Below, piece by piece: positions 15,242 to 23,214 of a stretch of 37,490 nucleotides of DNA. A program made the position numbers and the translations under genes. The notes beneath the pieces are model-generated. The model ran no database searches, was not told the DNA's origin, and saw only the letters and a list, made by a program, of their open reading frames with translations. The stretch lies in the NCBI GenBank assembly GCA_016787625.1, contig JAEUUD010000012.1, positions 1-37,490 of the forward strand. Reading direction: 5' to 3'. Source of the stretch: Cyclobacteriaceae bacterium (GTDB lineage: Bacteria > Bacteroidota > Bacteroidia > Cytophagales > Cyclobacteriaceae). Numbering within the stretch: the stretch's first letter is position 1; each line of letters opens with the position of its first letter.

Positions 15242-16849
15242 TTAACGCTCCTTCATTTCAGCCTCAAAAAGCAATCTGGTGCCCGGATCCAGCTGAATAC
15301 TTTTGGGTTTGGTAGCTGCTGGTATCTGAATGATCTCCAATGCACCACCCACCGGGAAGGTCTTCGTCATGGTCGTTCCATCGGGGTAGCTGACCTCCAC
15401 ATCAAGTGGAAACTGAAACGGCACAGCCTGGCGCTGCCGAACCTCCATCTGGATCATCTTCTTCGATTTGCTGTAAGTCCAGGTTAAGTTCAACTGAGGA
15501 TGTCCACCGCGATAGAACCATTGCTGAAAGAAATCTTTTAGGTCTGAGCCGGAAGCCTCCTCCATCACTTTTCTGAAGTCGGCGGTCAGCGCGTTCTTGT
15601 TCTTGTAGATTGCATAATAATTCTTGATTCCCTTCCAGAAAGCATCATCGCCGATTTTCATCCGAAGCATGTGCAACACCCAACCGGCCTTTTGATAGGT
15701 ATTGGTGCTGAGGACTTGCCCGATGTTGACAATGGTTGTGTCAACGATGGGTTTCTGATTCTTGGCGAAGTACTTCACTACCGATTGGCGTGAATTTTTC
15801 ATCTCTTCAGCAAAGGGCTGCTGACCATGCGCGAATTCCGTGTAGAGTGAGGCGAAGTAGGTCGCGAAGCCTTCACTGAGCCAAACATGATGCCAGTCGT
15901 TTTCTGTCACCGAATTGCCAAACCACTGGTGGGCTGTCTCGTGAGCGATCAGTCCTTCGTGCTGGTTCTTTCCTGTCACGGCACCTTCCATATAGAAGAT
16001 GTTGCCGGCGTTTTCAAGTCCTCCCCACCGGGTCTTTGATTGCACATGAGCGAGCTTTTCGAATGCATAAGGTCCAATGTTGGTATGAAAAAAACCAAAG
16101 ACCTTTACGCCCACCGCAAAGTCGTGGAATCCAGCCTCCCTGTTTTGTGGATATACCCAGGTGCTTTGTGGAATGTGATCAACGTCAGCCGTTTCTTCCA
16201 CCGCAAATCGGGCAACACCAATGGTCATTACCTTGACGGCAACGGGTGCGCTCTCGCGGTACCGGGTGAGCTTTTGTCCACGAGGAAAATTTGACTCTTC
16301 TATTCTCTTGCCTGTTGCAACAACCTGGTATTTGTCTGGTGCCATGATGGCGAATTCAACCGTCGCCTTGTCGGAGGGATGGTCGATGCAGGGGAGCCAT
16401 TGATGCCCACGATCCGGCCAGTTGTCTCCGAAGAAGCCGCGATCGCCAAACTTGTTGGTACCTATGATGAGTCCGTCTTCCGGTATCCCATGATACCGAA
16501 TGAGAAAGGTTCTCGTTTCGCCAGCGCTCGTAGCGGGAGCGAGGGTGATGTGAAGTCGGCCACCAGCATGGGCGAATGCCAGGCTATGGGTGGAGGTGAG
16601 TACCTCGGTTACGGTCATCCCAAAACCTTTCGGCCCTTTCTCCAACAGGTCCAATTCGAACGCTGTCAGCGCCTTTCTAAATTGTATGGTAATAGAGGCT
16701 TCGCCAACGATGTGATTGGTGCTGTCATTGAGGTCCAGTCGGAAAACATAATGCTGTACGTCAATGGCTTCATTTTTGGGATAAGGATCCGTTGCAAGGC
16801 AAACTGTCAGGAAAACTGATGCGATCGCAGTGAGGGTGAGTTTCTTCAT
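15242..16849 (-). CDS. M1 family aminopeptidase, exported
   Basis: A 535-residue protein with signal peptide MKKLTLTAIASVFLTVCLA. The M1 zinc motif HETAH is at residues 303-307, with the third ligand E326 in WLSEGFAT. The exopeptidase GxMEN-like motif reads GGLENAGNIFY at about 277-287. The length stops after the catalytic domain and a short beta domain, with no large C-terminal helical domain; this short form is common in Bacteroidota. It should remove N-terminal residues from peptides in the periplasm or outside. It is divergent from the S1/P1-like gene with only 33 bases between the starts, so their promoters must overlap. Confidence 0.92.
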   Translation of the reverse strand: MKKLTLTAIASVFLTVCLATDPYPKNEAIDVQHYVFRLDLNDSTNHIVGEASITIQFRKALTAFELDLLEKGPKGFGMTVTEVLTSTHSLAFAHAGGRLHITLAPATSAGETRTFLIRYHGIPEDGLIIGTNKFGDRGFFGDNWPDRGHQWLPCIDHPSDKATVEFAIMAPDKYQVVATGKRIEESNFPRGQKLTRYRESAPVAVKVMTIGVARFAVEETADVDHIPQSTWVYPQNREAGFHDFAVGVKVFGFFHTNIGPYAFEKLAHVQSKTRWGGLENAGNIFYMEGAVTGKNQHEGLIAHETAHQWFGNSVTENDWHHVWLSEGFATYFASLYTEFAHGQQPFAEEMKNSRQSVVKYFAKNQKPIVDTTIVNIGQVLSTNTYQKAGWVLHMLRMKIGDDAFWKGIKNYYAIYKNKNALTADFRKVMEEASGSDLKDFFQQWFYRGGHPQLNLTWTYSKSKKMIQMEVRQRQAVPFQFPLDVEVSYPDGTTMTKTFPVGGALEIIQIPAATKPKSIQLDPGTRLLFEAEMKER

Positions 16850-16882
16850 ACACTAACTTTCTTACACACCCAATGTACGGGC

Positions 16883-17845
16883 ATGTCATCAAGGTTAAAA
16901 GCACTTTTATTTGCGGTTTTGATGTTGAACAGTGGCTGGGGATTTTTTGGCCACGAACAGATCAACCGGCTGGCCATTTTTACCCTTCCTCCTGAAATGA
17001 TTGTTTTCTACAAAAAGCACCTCGACTATCTGATGACCGCTTCGGTTAATCCGGACAGGAGAAGATACGCAGTCAAAGAGGAAGCGCCGAGGCACTACAT
17101 TGATTTGGATGAATATGGGGACAGTGCTGCATGGAAGTTGCCGAAGTTCTGGAGTGTCGCCGTGGATTCGATTGGCGAGGAGACACTCCAGCAACATGGT
17201 GTAGTACCATGGCATATCCCGCGCATGGTACACCAGTTGCGCGATGCATTTTTTATCCAGGATGTGGATCGCATTCTCAGATGTTCTGCAGAACTGGGAC
17301 ACTATGTCGCTGACGCCAATGTTCCACTTCATACAACCAGCAATCACAATGGTCAACTAACCGGGCAGCATGGCATTCATGGATTCTGGGAATCACGCCT
17401 GCCCGAGCTCTTCTCTTCAGGGTATAGTTATGTTGTGGGCAAAGCAGATTACGTCAATGACCCGCAGGAAAGGGCCTGGCTTGCTGTGCGTCAGGCTCAT
17501 CGATGCGTAGATTCTGTGCTTCGTTTAGAAAAAGAACTGACCTTGTCCGTTGGCGCCGGCAAGTACAACTACGAAACAAAAGGCAAGCAGACCATACGGG
17601 TCTATTCGCAGAGCTTCTCACGCCAGTATCACGAGCAGTTGGCGGGCATGGTCGAACGCCAGATGCGAGCGAGTATTAAAATGACTGCAGACCTCTGGTA
17701 CACGGCCTGGGTGGATGCCGGCCAGCCGGACCTTAACCGATTGATTGGATATACCCCCTCGACAGCGGAGGTTGAACAACGCAAGGCAGAACTTGAACAA
17801 TGGAAATCCGCACGATGGGCCTCCAGGGAACACGAACATCAATAA
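16883..17845 (+). CDS. S1/P1 nuclease-phospholipase C superfamily zinc protein
   Basis: A 320-residue secreted protein; MSSRLKALLFAVLMLNSG is the signal and W19 is the likely mature N-terminus. The tri-zinc ligand set of the superfamily is visible: W19 and H24 (spacing as W1/H6 of nuclease P1), D74 in HYIDLD, H111 in GVVPWHI, H140-x3-D144-x5-H150 in GHYVADANVPLH, and H166-x3-E170 in GIHGFWE. The last ligand is Glu, as in phospholipase C, where P1 nuclease has Asp. It should hydrolyse phosphate esters (single-stranded nucleic acid or phospholipid); which one cannot be decided from sequence. The C-terminus is charged and probably helical. Confidence 0.85.
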   Translation: MSSRLKALLFAVLMLNSGWGFFGHEQINRLAIFTLPPEMIVFYKKHLDYLMTASVNPDRRRYAVKEEAPRHYIDLDEYGDSAAWKLPKFWSVAVDSIGEETLQQHGVVPWHIPRMVHQLRDAFFIQDVDRILRCSAELGHYVADANVPLHTTSNHNGQLTGQHGIHGFWESRLPELFSSGYSYVVGKADYVNDPQERAWLAVRQAHRCVDSVLRLEKELTLSVGAGKYNYETKGKQTIRVYSQSFSRQYHEQLAGMVERQMRASIKMTADLWYTAWVDAGQPDLNRLIGYTPSTAEVEQRKAELEQWKSARWASREHEHQ

Positions 17846-17969
17846 GCGGCAACAGGAAACCGACGCGTTAAACTTGCAGAATCTGTAAAGAGGACCAAGG
17901 TTTGAACGAGGTAGCTTGGAATTCTCCTAAAAAATCCAAAAATTCGAAAAACTTAAACCAACCAAGACC

Positions 17970-18440
17970 ATGGGTTTATTCAACGATCCTAATCGAATTC
18001 CGGAGAATTATGGATTGAAAACAGCTGTCGGACTGATAGCCTATTTTATCCTCATGCAGCTCATCGGCCTTAGTCACCATGTTGAGCTGCGGCTCGTCAA
18101 CCTTTTCATTCTGGTTGGTGGTATCTACTATGCGCTCAAGAAGTTCAAGAATACCCATGAAGATCACTTGAATTACTTCCGCGGGTTGATCACCGGGGTG
18201 GCCACCGGCGCGGTAGGCTCTGTCATTTTTGCCGCGTTCCTCTTTATATACATGAAGGTCGACAGCTCACTGTTGGCATCCATACAGGAAAATGAACCGA
18301 TGGGTCACTACCTCAACGAATACATGTCAGCGTTTATCGTGGCGCTGGAGGGCGTATTCTCCGGATTGCTCGTCACGTTTGTCCTCATCAACTACGTCGA
18401 TACAGACGAAGTCAACGACCCTGCAGGAGAAAGCAAATAG
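17970..18440 (+). CDS. DUF4199 family membrane protein
   Basis: A 156-residue protein with four predicted membrane segments (about 19-35, 42-58, 70-95 and 122-147) and short charged ends. The arrangement, including the loop HEDHLNYFRGLITGVATGAVGS, is that of DUF4199, a family found mainly in Bacteroidota with no known function. The 124-base gap upstream holds a weak inverted repeat (CCAAG/CTTGG near 17899-17923) but no obvious promoter match. A clear terminator follows, so it is probably transcribed alone or with the S1/P1-like gene. Confidence 0.8.
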   Translation: MGLFNDPNRIPENYGLKTAVGLIAYFILMQLIGLSHHVELRLVNLFILVGGIYYALKKFKNTHEDHLNYFRGLITGVATGAVGSVIFAAFLFIYMKVDSSLLASIQENEPMGHYLNEYMSAFIVALEGVFSGLLVTFVLINYVDTDEVNDPAGESK

Positions 18441-18466
18441 CGACTGCTCGTTCCACATCAAAAAAC

Positions 18467-18492
18467 AACCCCATCCGTCGTGGGGTTTTTTT
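18467..18492 (+). terminator. rho-independent terminator
   Basis: AACCCCA (18467-18473) pairs with TGGGGTT (18481-18487) around a 7-base loop, followed by a run of T. It separates the DUF4199 gene from the aminopeptidase P unit. Confidence 0.88.
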
Positions 18493-18519
18493 ATCTTGCC
18501 TTCCTAAATCACTTCCCTT

Positions 18520-19815
18520 ATGCGGTACGCACCCATTGATCCTTCGCTTTTCGTCAATAACAGGAAGCGACTGGTCAGCGCGCTTAAGCCCAACGCCCTC
18601 GTCGTGCTTAACTCCAATGACACCATGCCTACCTCAGCCGATGGCACGATGCCGTTCAAGCAGAACAGCGATATTTTTTACCTGACCGGCATCAACCAGG
18701 AAGAATCCATCCTGGTCTTGTGCCCTGGTTTTCGCGATCCCGCAAAAAGAGAAATTCTATTCCTGCGCGAACCCAACGAGCATCTTGAAAAGTGGCATGG
18801 ACACAAGCATACGAAAGCTGAGGCGTCTTCCATATCCGGAGTCAAAACCGTGATGTGGCTTTCTGAATTTGAAAGTATGTTCCACCATATGATGGTGATG
18901 GCCGGGGCTGAGCATGTTTACCTTAACACCAATGAACACTATCGGGCGGAAGTCGTCGTACAGACACGCGATGCGCGATTTGTAGACTGGTGCAAGATGA
19001 AGTACCCACTGCATACCTACCAGCGGGTTGCACCGATCATGGCCGCGCTGCGTACGGTAAAACAACCCCAGGAGATCAAACTGATTCAGCGTGCCTGCGA
19101 CATTACAGAGAAAGCCTTCCGCAGGATACTGGATTTTATGAAACCCGGAGTGATGGAGTATGAAGTGGAGGCGGAGTATGCGCATGAATTTATCCGCAAC
19201 GGATCACGCGGTCATGCTTATACACCTATCGTGGCATCAGGAAAGAATAACATCATCTTGCATTACATTGACAACAACCAGAAGTGCGTGAAAGGCGACC
19301 TATTGTTGCTGGATGCAGGAGCCGAGTATGCGAACTATAATGCCGACCTGACCCGGACCATACCGGTAAACGGCAGGTTTTCCAAGAGACAGAAGCAGGT
19401 GTACAATGCGGTGCTTCGCGTTCAACGAAAGGCAATTGGTATGATGAGTTCCGGAATGGTGTACTTTGACTACCACCGTGAAGTGGAGAAAATCATGGAG
19501 AGTGAACTGATCGGGTTGAAATTAATCAGTAAGGCCGACGTAAAGAAACAGCGACCGGGTCAGGAAGCCTTTCGCAAGTACTACTATCATGGCACTTCAC
19601 ATATGTTGGGCCTTGATGTGCATGACCTTGGCAACATGCATGCGAAAATGGCGGTCGGCTCGGTGTGGACTGTAGAGCCGGGCATTTACATCAAAGAAGA
19701 AGGTTTCGGTGTTCGCCTGGAAAACAATGTGCTGATCAAAAAGAATGGGACCGATGACCTCATGAAGAACATTCCCATTGAAGCGGATGAGATTGAATCA
19801 TTGATGAACGGATAG
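18520..19815 (+). CDS. pepP: aminopeptidase P (Xaa-Pro aminopeptidase, M24B)
   Basis: A 431-residue cytoplasmic protein with no signal peptide. The N-terminal domain typical of aminopeptidase P (SDIFYLTGINQEESILVL) is followed by the creatinase fold with five metal ligands: D265 and D276 in LLLDAGAEYANYNADLTRT, H361 in HGTSHMLGLDVHD, E386 in VEPGIYI and E401 in GVRLENNVLI. It cleaves an N-terminal residue ahead of proline, using two manganese ions in known members. It begins a tight plus-strand unit with the DUF4198 and RidA genes (gaps of 11 and 1 bases). Confidence 0.93.
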   Translation: MRYAPIDPSLFVNNRKRLVSALKPNALVVLNSNDTMPTSADGTMPFKQNSDIFYLTGINQEESILVLCPGFRDPAKREILFLREPNEHLEKWHGHKHTKAEASSISGVKTVMWLSEFESMFHHMMVMAGAEHVYLNTNEHYRAEVVVQTRDARFVDWCKMKYPLHTYQRVAPIMAALRTVKQPQEIKLIQRACDITEKAFRRILDFMKPGVMEYEVEAEYAHEFIRNGSRGHAYTPIVASGKNNIILHYIDNNQKCVKGDLLLLDAGAEYANYNADLTRTIPVNGRFSKRQKQVYNAVLRVQRKAIGMMSSGMVYFDYHREVEKIMESELIGLKLISKADVKKQRPGQEAFRKYYYHGTSHMLGLDVHDLGNMHAKMAVGSVWTVEPGIYIKEEGFGVRLENNVLIKKNGTDDLMKNIPIEADEIESLMNG

Positions 19816-19826
19816 AACGTAAGAGT

Positions 19827-20621
19827 ATGAGAAGAGTGATGGCGGTGGTGCTGCTGGTGTTGTTTTCTGCGTTAAGTCAGGCGCACGAATTTTGGTTATT
19901 GCCGAAAAAATTCCAGTACAAGATCGGTGAAGAAATGAATATTGAATTTCTTGTCGGGGAGAATTTTCAGGGTGAGCCATGGGACTTAAACCGCCATAAG
20001 GTGGAGAAACTTGAGGTTCATACGGGCATTACCGTGAAGAACATGATGAAGGATGTCAGAAATGAGAAGGGGAAAAACCTGACCTACAAATTTGACCGTG
20101 AGGGAACACACCTGGTGGCACTGATGAGCGATTTTGCTTCTATAGAGCTGGAGGCTGACAAGTTCAATGCATACCTGAAGGAAGACGGATTGGAGTATAT
20201 CGCTGAGGAACGCAAACGCACGGGATGGAGTGATCATGGGGCTAAGGAGTTTTATAAGCGGTATGCCAAAGTCATCGTGCAGTGCGGATCTAAAGTGGAT
20301 GCGACTTTTCGGCGCAGTGCCGGATTTCGTTATGAGATTTTTCCTATGACGAATCCCGCTGAGCTCAAGTCAGGCGATTACCTTGAATGCCAGGTGATGT
20401 GGGAGGGTAAACCCGCCGCGCACAGCATGGTGAAAGTGTGGAGCCATGTGGGCAACAGGATCTTCCTCCAGAACATTTATACCGAGGGCGACGGCACCAT
20501 CCGGTTTCCGGTAAGCAGCACAGGCCCCTGGATGGTGAGTTCGGTGCGCATGATCCCCTCCGAGAAAGAAGGCGCGGATTATATGAGCCACTGGGCCAGC
20601 CTTGTATTTGAAGTCAAATAG
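19827..20621 (+). CDS. DUF4198 family exported protein, possible metal handling
   Basis: A 264-residue protein. MRRVMAVVLLVLFSALSQA is a signal peptide, and cleavage would leave HEFWLLPKKF at the new N-terminus, the typical opening of DUF4198. A histidine as first mature residue is also seen in copper-binding proteins, and the family is often linked to nickel, cobalt or copper transport, but that link is loose. The rest is mostly beta strands, with a C-terminal Ig-like part (GKPAAHSMVKVWS, GDGTIRFPVSSTGPWMVSSV). No transporter genes are adjacent. It sits between aminopeptidase P and RidA in a tight unit, and that order gives no clear functional hint. Confidence 0.8.
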   Translation: MRRVMAVVLLVLFSALSQAHEFWLLPKKFQYKIGEEMNIEFLVGENFQGEPWDLNRHKVEKLEVHTGITVKNMMKDVRNEKGKNLTYKFDREGTHLVALMSDFASIELEADKFNAYLKEDGLEYIAEERKRTGWSDHGAKEFYKRYAKVIVQCGSKVDATFRRSAGFRYEIFPMTNPAELKSGDYLECQVMWEGKPAAHSMVKVWSHVGNRIFLQNIYTEGDGTIRFPVSSTGPWMVSSVRMIPSEKEGADYMSHWASLVFEVK

Positions 20622-20622
20622 C

Positions 20623-21045
20623 ATGAGTACACCAATTTCTTCCGATAAGGCGCCAGAGCCTGTAGGGCCATATCCTCACGCAAGACGCGTTGGCAACTTG
20701 CTGTTTCTTTCAGGCGTCGGACCCCGAAAGCGGGGATCGAAGGAGATCCCTGGAGTTACCCTGGATACCGACGGAAACATTTTATCATATGATATCGAGG
20801 TGCAATGTCATTCTGTATTTCAGAATGTCAAGCATGTATTGGAAGCATCGGGTTCACGATGGGAGAACCTTGTGGATGTCACCGTGTTCCTGACAAGCAT
20901 GAAGCGTGACTTTGCCCGATACAATAAGATCTATAAAGAGTATTTCCCTGATCCGGCGACTCAGCCGTGTCGCACGACCGTGGAGGTTGGCGCCCTGCCG
21001 ACGCCGATCGCTATTGAGTTGAAGTGTGTGGCTGTGGTGTCTTAA
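20623..21045 (+). CDS. RidA family protein, close to 2-aminomuconate deaminase
   Basis: A 140-residue protein from ATG 20623, one base after the previous stop; an in-frame ATG at 20602 lies inside the upstream gene. The RidA fold signature is clear, with the conserved arginine in QPCRTTVEVGALPTPIAIE. The longer pattern APEPVGPYPHARR, LFLSGVGPRKRGS, PGVTLDTDGNI and VTVFLTSMKRDF resembles the RidA subgroup described as 2-aminomuconate deaminase, which acts in tryptophan degradation through kynurenine. No kynurenine genes are in the window, so that is recognition from memory of the family, not context. Alternative: general enamine/imine deaminase. Its TAA overlaps the stop of the convergent iscA-like gene. 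Confidence 0.82.
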   Translation: MSTPISSDKAPEPVGPYPHARRVGNLLFLSGVGPRKRGSKEIPGVTLDTDGNILSYDIEVQCHSVFQNVKHVLEASGSRWENLVDVTVFLTSMKRDFARYNKIYKEYFPDPATQPCRTTVEVGALPTPIAIELKCVAVVS

Positions 21046-21368
21046 ACCGCAAAACTCTCGCCACACCCGCAGGTGCGTGAGGCATTGGGATTAATAAACT
21101 GGAATCCTTTGCCGTTGAGACCATCAGAAAAATCCAGCGTTGTTCCGAGCAGGTAGAGCAAACTCTTCTTGTCGACAAGAATTTTGATTCCCTTGTCTTC
21201 AAAGACCTGATCGACTGTCTTGATCTGATCATCAAAATTAAGGTCATACATGAGGCCCGAACAGCCTCCGCCCCTCACAGAAACGCGGATATTGTTGTTC
21301 GGCTCGCGCCCTTCCTGCTTGCGCAATTCAATGATGCGATCTTTCGCTTTGTCGGTTACAGAAATCAT
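21042..21368 (-). CDS. IscA/ErpA/SufA-type iron-sulfur carrier
   Basis: A 108-residue protein with the three conserved cysteines of A-type carriers: C36 in RGGGCSGLMYDL and C100 and C102 in TCGCGESF. A-type carriers accept iron-sulfur clusters from the SUF or ISC scaffold and pass them to apo-proteins in the cytoplasm. No suf genes are adjacent, so I do not choose between ErpA, SufA and IscA names. Its stop TAA overlaps that of the convergent RidA gene through the bases TTAA (21042-21045). Confidence 0.93.
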   Translation of the reverse strand: MISVTDKAKDRIIELRKQEGREPNNNIRVSVRGGGCSGLMYDLNFDDQIKTVDQVFEDKGIKILVDKKSLLYLLGTTLDFSDGLNGKGFQFINPNASRTCGCGESFAV

Positions 21369-21462
21369 AACGCTCCGGTCATTTGGCCTGAAAACCTTGG
21401 GAATCAGGTAAAAGTTTCATCACTTGGACAAAAATACAAAGAACCCTGTAATTCGCTGCAGT

Positions 21463-21867
21463 ATGAACAAGCTGGAACACATCGGGATAGCCGTCAAAAA
21501 CCTTGACAAGTCAAACGAACTGTTTGCACGCCTTCTTGGCGTAAAGCACTACAAAATTGAAGCAGTGGAAAGCGAAGGGGTCCGTACTTCCTTTTTCAAT
21601 GTAGGCGGCATCAAGATTGAACTTCTTGAAGCAACAAAACCTGACTCAGCCATTGCTACTTTTATCGAAAAACGCGGTGAGGGCCTTCACCACCTGGCGT
21701 TTGATGTTGACAACGCAGAGAACAAAATGGCAGAACTGAACGCCGCTGGCTTCAAGGTGCTTACCGAAAAGCCTTTCCCGGGCGCTGATAACAAACTCGT
21801 TGCGTTCATTCATCCCAAGACCGCCAATGGTGTACTGACAGAAATCTGCCAGGAAAGGAAAGCTTAG
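21463..21867 (+). CDS. mce: methylmalonyl-CoA epimerase
   Basis: A 134-residue vicinal-oxygen-chelate protein from ATG 21463 (MNKLEHIGIAVKNLDKS), the normal length; the reading from TTG 21424 adds 13 residues of no family character. Metal ligands expected for the family are H6, H76 or H77 in GLHHLAFDVD, and E127 in GVLTEICQ. It interconverts the R and S forms of methylmalonyl-CoA in propionate and branched-chain metabolism. The mutase genes are not in the window. The TAG stop overlaps the stop of the convergent small lipoprotein gene. Confidence 0.92.
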   Translation: MNKLEHIGIAVKNLDKSNELFARLLGVKHYKIEAVESEGVRTSFFNVGGIKIELLEATKPDSAIATFIEKRGEGLHHLAFDVDNAENKMAELNAAGFKVLTEKPFPGADNKLVAFIHPKTANGVLTEICQERKA

Positions 21868-22019
21868 AATTTAGGAGCCTTCTTGGGCTGAAGACCGTAT
21901 TGGGTCTTGTTATAGTAACGCCACTTTTCCTTCCCCACCTTGGTTTCTGAATAAGGCTTGGGGCCGCATGCGCCGAGGAAGAAAACAATCAGGACGATGA
22001 AAATGATCACGGATTTCAT
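21864..22019 (-). CDS. small lipoprotein of 51 residues, unknown function
   Basis: Start ATG 22019 gives MKSVIIFIVLIVFFLGACG, a lipoprotein signal with lipobox LGAC, followed by only about 33 residues, rich in Lys and Tyr, ending QYGLQPKKAPKF. A longer in-frame reading upstream crosses the thiL promoter and start and is not credible. No domain recognised. The size suggests a small envelope peptide. Stop TAA overlaps the stop of the epimerase gene through TTAG (21864-21867). Divergent from thiL. Confidence 0.7.
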   Translation of the reverse strand: MKSVIIFIVLIVFFLGACGPKPYSETKVGKEKWRYYNKTQYGLQPKKAPKF

Positions 22020-22038
22020 AACCGAATCTTTTGCCGTT

Positions 22039-22060
22039 AATACCTCAATTTTGAGGTATT
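22039..22060. promoter_or_regulatory. perfect 10-base dyad before thiL
   Basis: AATACCTCAA (22039-22048) and TTGAGGTATT (22051-22060) are exact inverted repeats two bases apart. The right arm overlaps the likely -33 position of the thiL promoter and it lies 19 bases from the lipoprotein start. No T run follows on either strand, so it looks like an operator more than a terminator. Confidence 0.5.
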
Positions 22061-22091
22061 GAGCCAAAAATCCACCTGTCTGCCTATTTTT
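22059..22091 (+). promoter_or_regulatory. candidate thiL promoter
   Basis: TTG at 22059-22061 and TATTTTTG at 22084-22091 (matches TAnnTTTG), 22 bases apart, slightly above the usual 19-21. The thiL start is 64 bases further on. Confidence 0.5.
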
Positions 22092-22155
22092 GCCGGTGAA
22101 TGGGCCGGGTCGTTCGCCAAACGGATGGTTACCCTCAAAAAACCCAACATTCAGC

Positions 22156-23184
22156 ATGTCCGACAGTCGTACAGAACTTTCTAATCTGGGAGAATTTGGC
22201 CTGATCGACAGGATCAGCAGCCATTTCTCATTAAAGAATCGTAGCTCCCTGAAGGGGATTGGCGACGACGCCGCTGTGATTGATGCGGGCGACGACGTGA
22301 TTCTCCTGTCGACCGATATGCTGGTGGAAGGCATTCACTTTGACCTTTCTTACATGCCCCTTCAGCACCTGGGTTACAAGGCAGTTACCGTCAATGTTTC
22401 GGACATAGCAGCGATGAATGGAAAACCTGAGCAAGTCGTTGTTGCGCTTGGACTGAGCAACCGGTTCTCCGTTGAGGCCATCGATGCGCTCTATGATGGC
22501 ATACGTGCTGCTTGTGCGAATTATGGCGTCGACCTGGTTGGCGGAGATACGACAGCCTCTTCGTCGGGATTGATCATCAGCATCAGTGTTGTGGGAAGAA
22601 CGAAGAAGGGAAGTGAAGTGTACCGCAGCGGTGCCAAAGACAAGGATATCATTTGTGTGACCGGTGACCTCGGTGGCGCATATATCGGTTTGCAGATTTT
22701 AGAAAGGGAAAAGGAAGTTTTCCTGGCCAACCCATCGATGCAGCCGGAACTGGAGAAACACGAGTATGCTGTCGGCCGTCAACTGCGACCCAAGGCTCGC
22801 ATGGATATCATTCATGAACTGGCAGACCTTGGTATCCGGCCTACGTCCATGATTGATGTGAGTGATGGATTGGCCTCTGAGTTGTTTCACCTGTCAAAGA
22901 ACTCCCGTATTGGTGTTCACATTTTTGAAGACAAGATTCCCATCGATCAGGATGCCTTCAACACGGCTGTTGAATTCAAACTGGATCCATTTACGTGCGC
23001 TCTCAACGGCGGAGAAGACTACGAATTGTTGTTCACGATCCGTCAGGAGGATTTCGAAAAACTGAAGAATCACGCGGACATCCACTTCATCGGTTACGTC
23101 CATCCGGATCCAAAACAAAATGTACTGATCACCAAAGGAGGTGCAACGGTACCCCTGAAAGCACAAGGCTGGAAACATTTCTAA
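22156..23184 (+). CDS. thiL: thiamine-monophosphate kinase
   Basis: A 342-residue protein from ATG 22156 (MSDSRTELSNLGEFGLIDRI), the standard N-terminus of ThiL. Metal and nucleotide binding segments are present: GIGDDAAVID at about 35-43, LLSTDMLVEGIHFD at about 50-63, VNVSDIAAMNGKPE, GGDTTAS, and VTGDLGGAYIGLQIL; a C-terminal SDGLASELFHL and NGGEDYELLFT close the fold. It phosphorylates thiamine monophosphate to the diphosphate, the last step of cofactor synthesis, in the cytoplasm. The upstream leader (from about 22098) does not show a thi-box riboswitch that I can recognise. A heptamer array begins directly after the stop codon. Confidence 0.95.
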   Translation: MSDSRTELSNLGEFGLIDRISSHFSLKNRSSLKGIGDDAAVIDAGDDVILLSTDMLVEGIHFDLSYMPLQHLGYKAVTVNVSDIAAMNGKPEQVVVALGLSNRFSVEAIDALYDGIRAACANYGVDLVGGDTTASSSGLIISISVVGRTKKGSEVYRSGAKDKDIICVTGDLGGAYIGLQILEREKEVFLANPSMQPELEKHEYAVGRQLRPKARMDIIHELADLGIRPTSMIDVSDGLASELFHLSKNSRIGVHIFEDKIPIDQDAFNTAVEFKLDPFTCALNGGEDYELLFTIRQEDFEKLKNHADIHFIGYVHPDPKQNVLITKGGATVPLKAQGWKHF

Positions 23185-23212
23185 CACCAATGCCCAACAC
23201 CCAACGCCGAAT
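23185..23212. repeat. array of four degenerate 7-base repeats
   Basis: CACCAAT, GCCCAAC, ACCCAAC and GCCGAAT follow the thiL stop codon in exact 7-base phase and fill most of the 30-base gap to the convergent unknown gene. A second pair (CTCAGTC, CTCAGGA) runs into that gene's end. Confidence 0.5.
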
Positions 23213-23214
23213 AC

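Noticed and set aside
22092-22155. TPP riboswitch before thiL
   Set aside because: The leader is about 64 bases, too short for a thi-box, and I see none of the conserved CTGAGA-type core.
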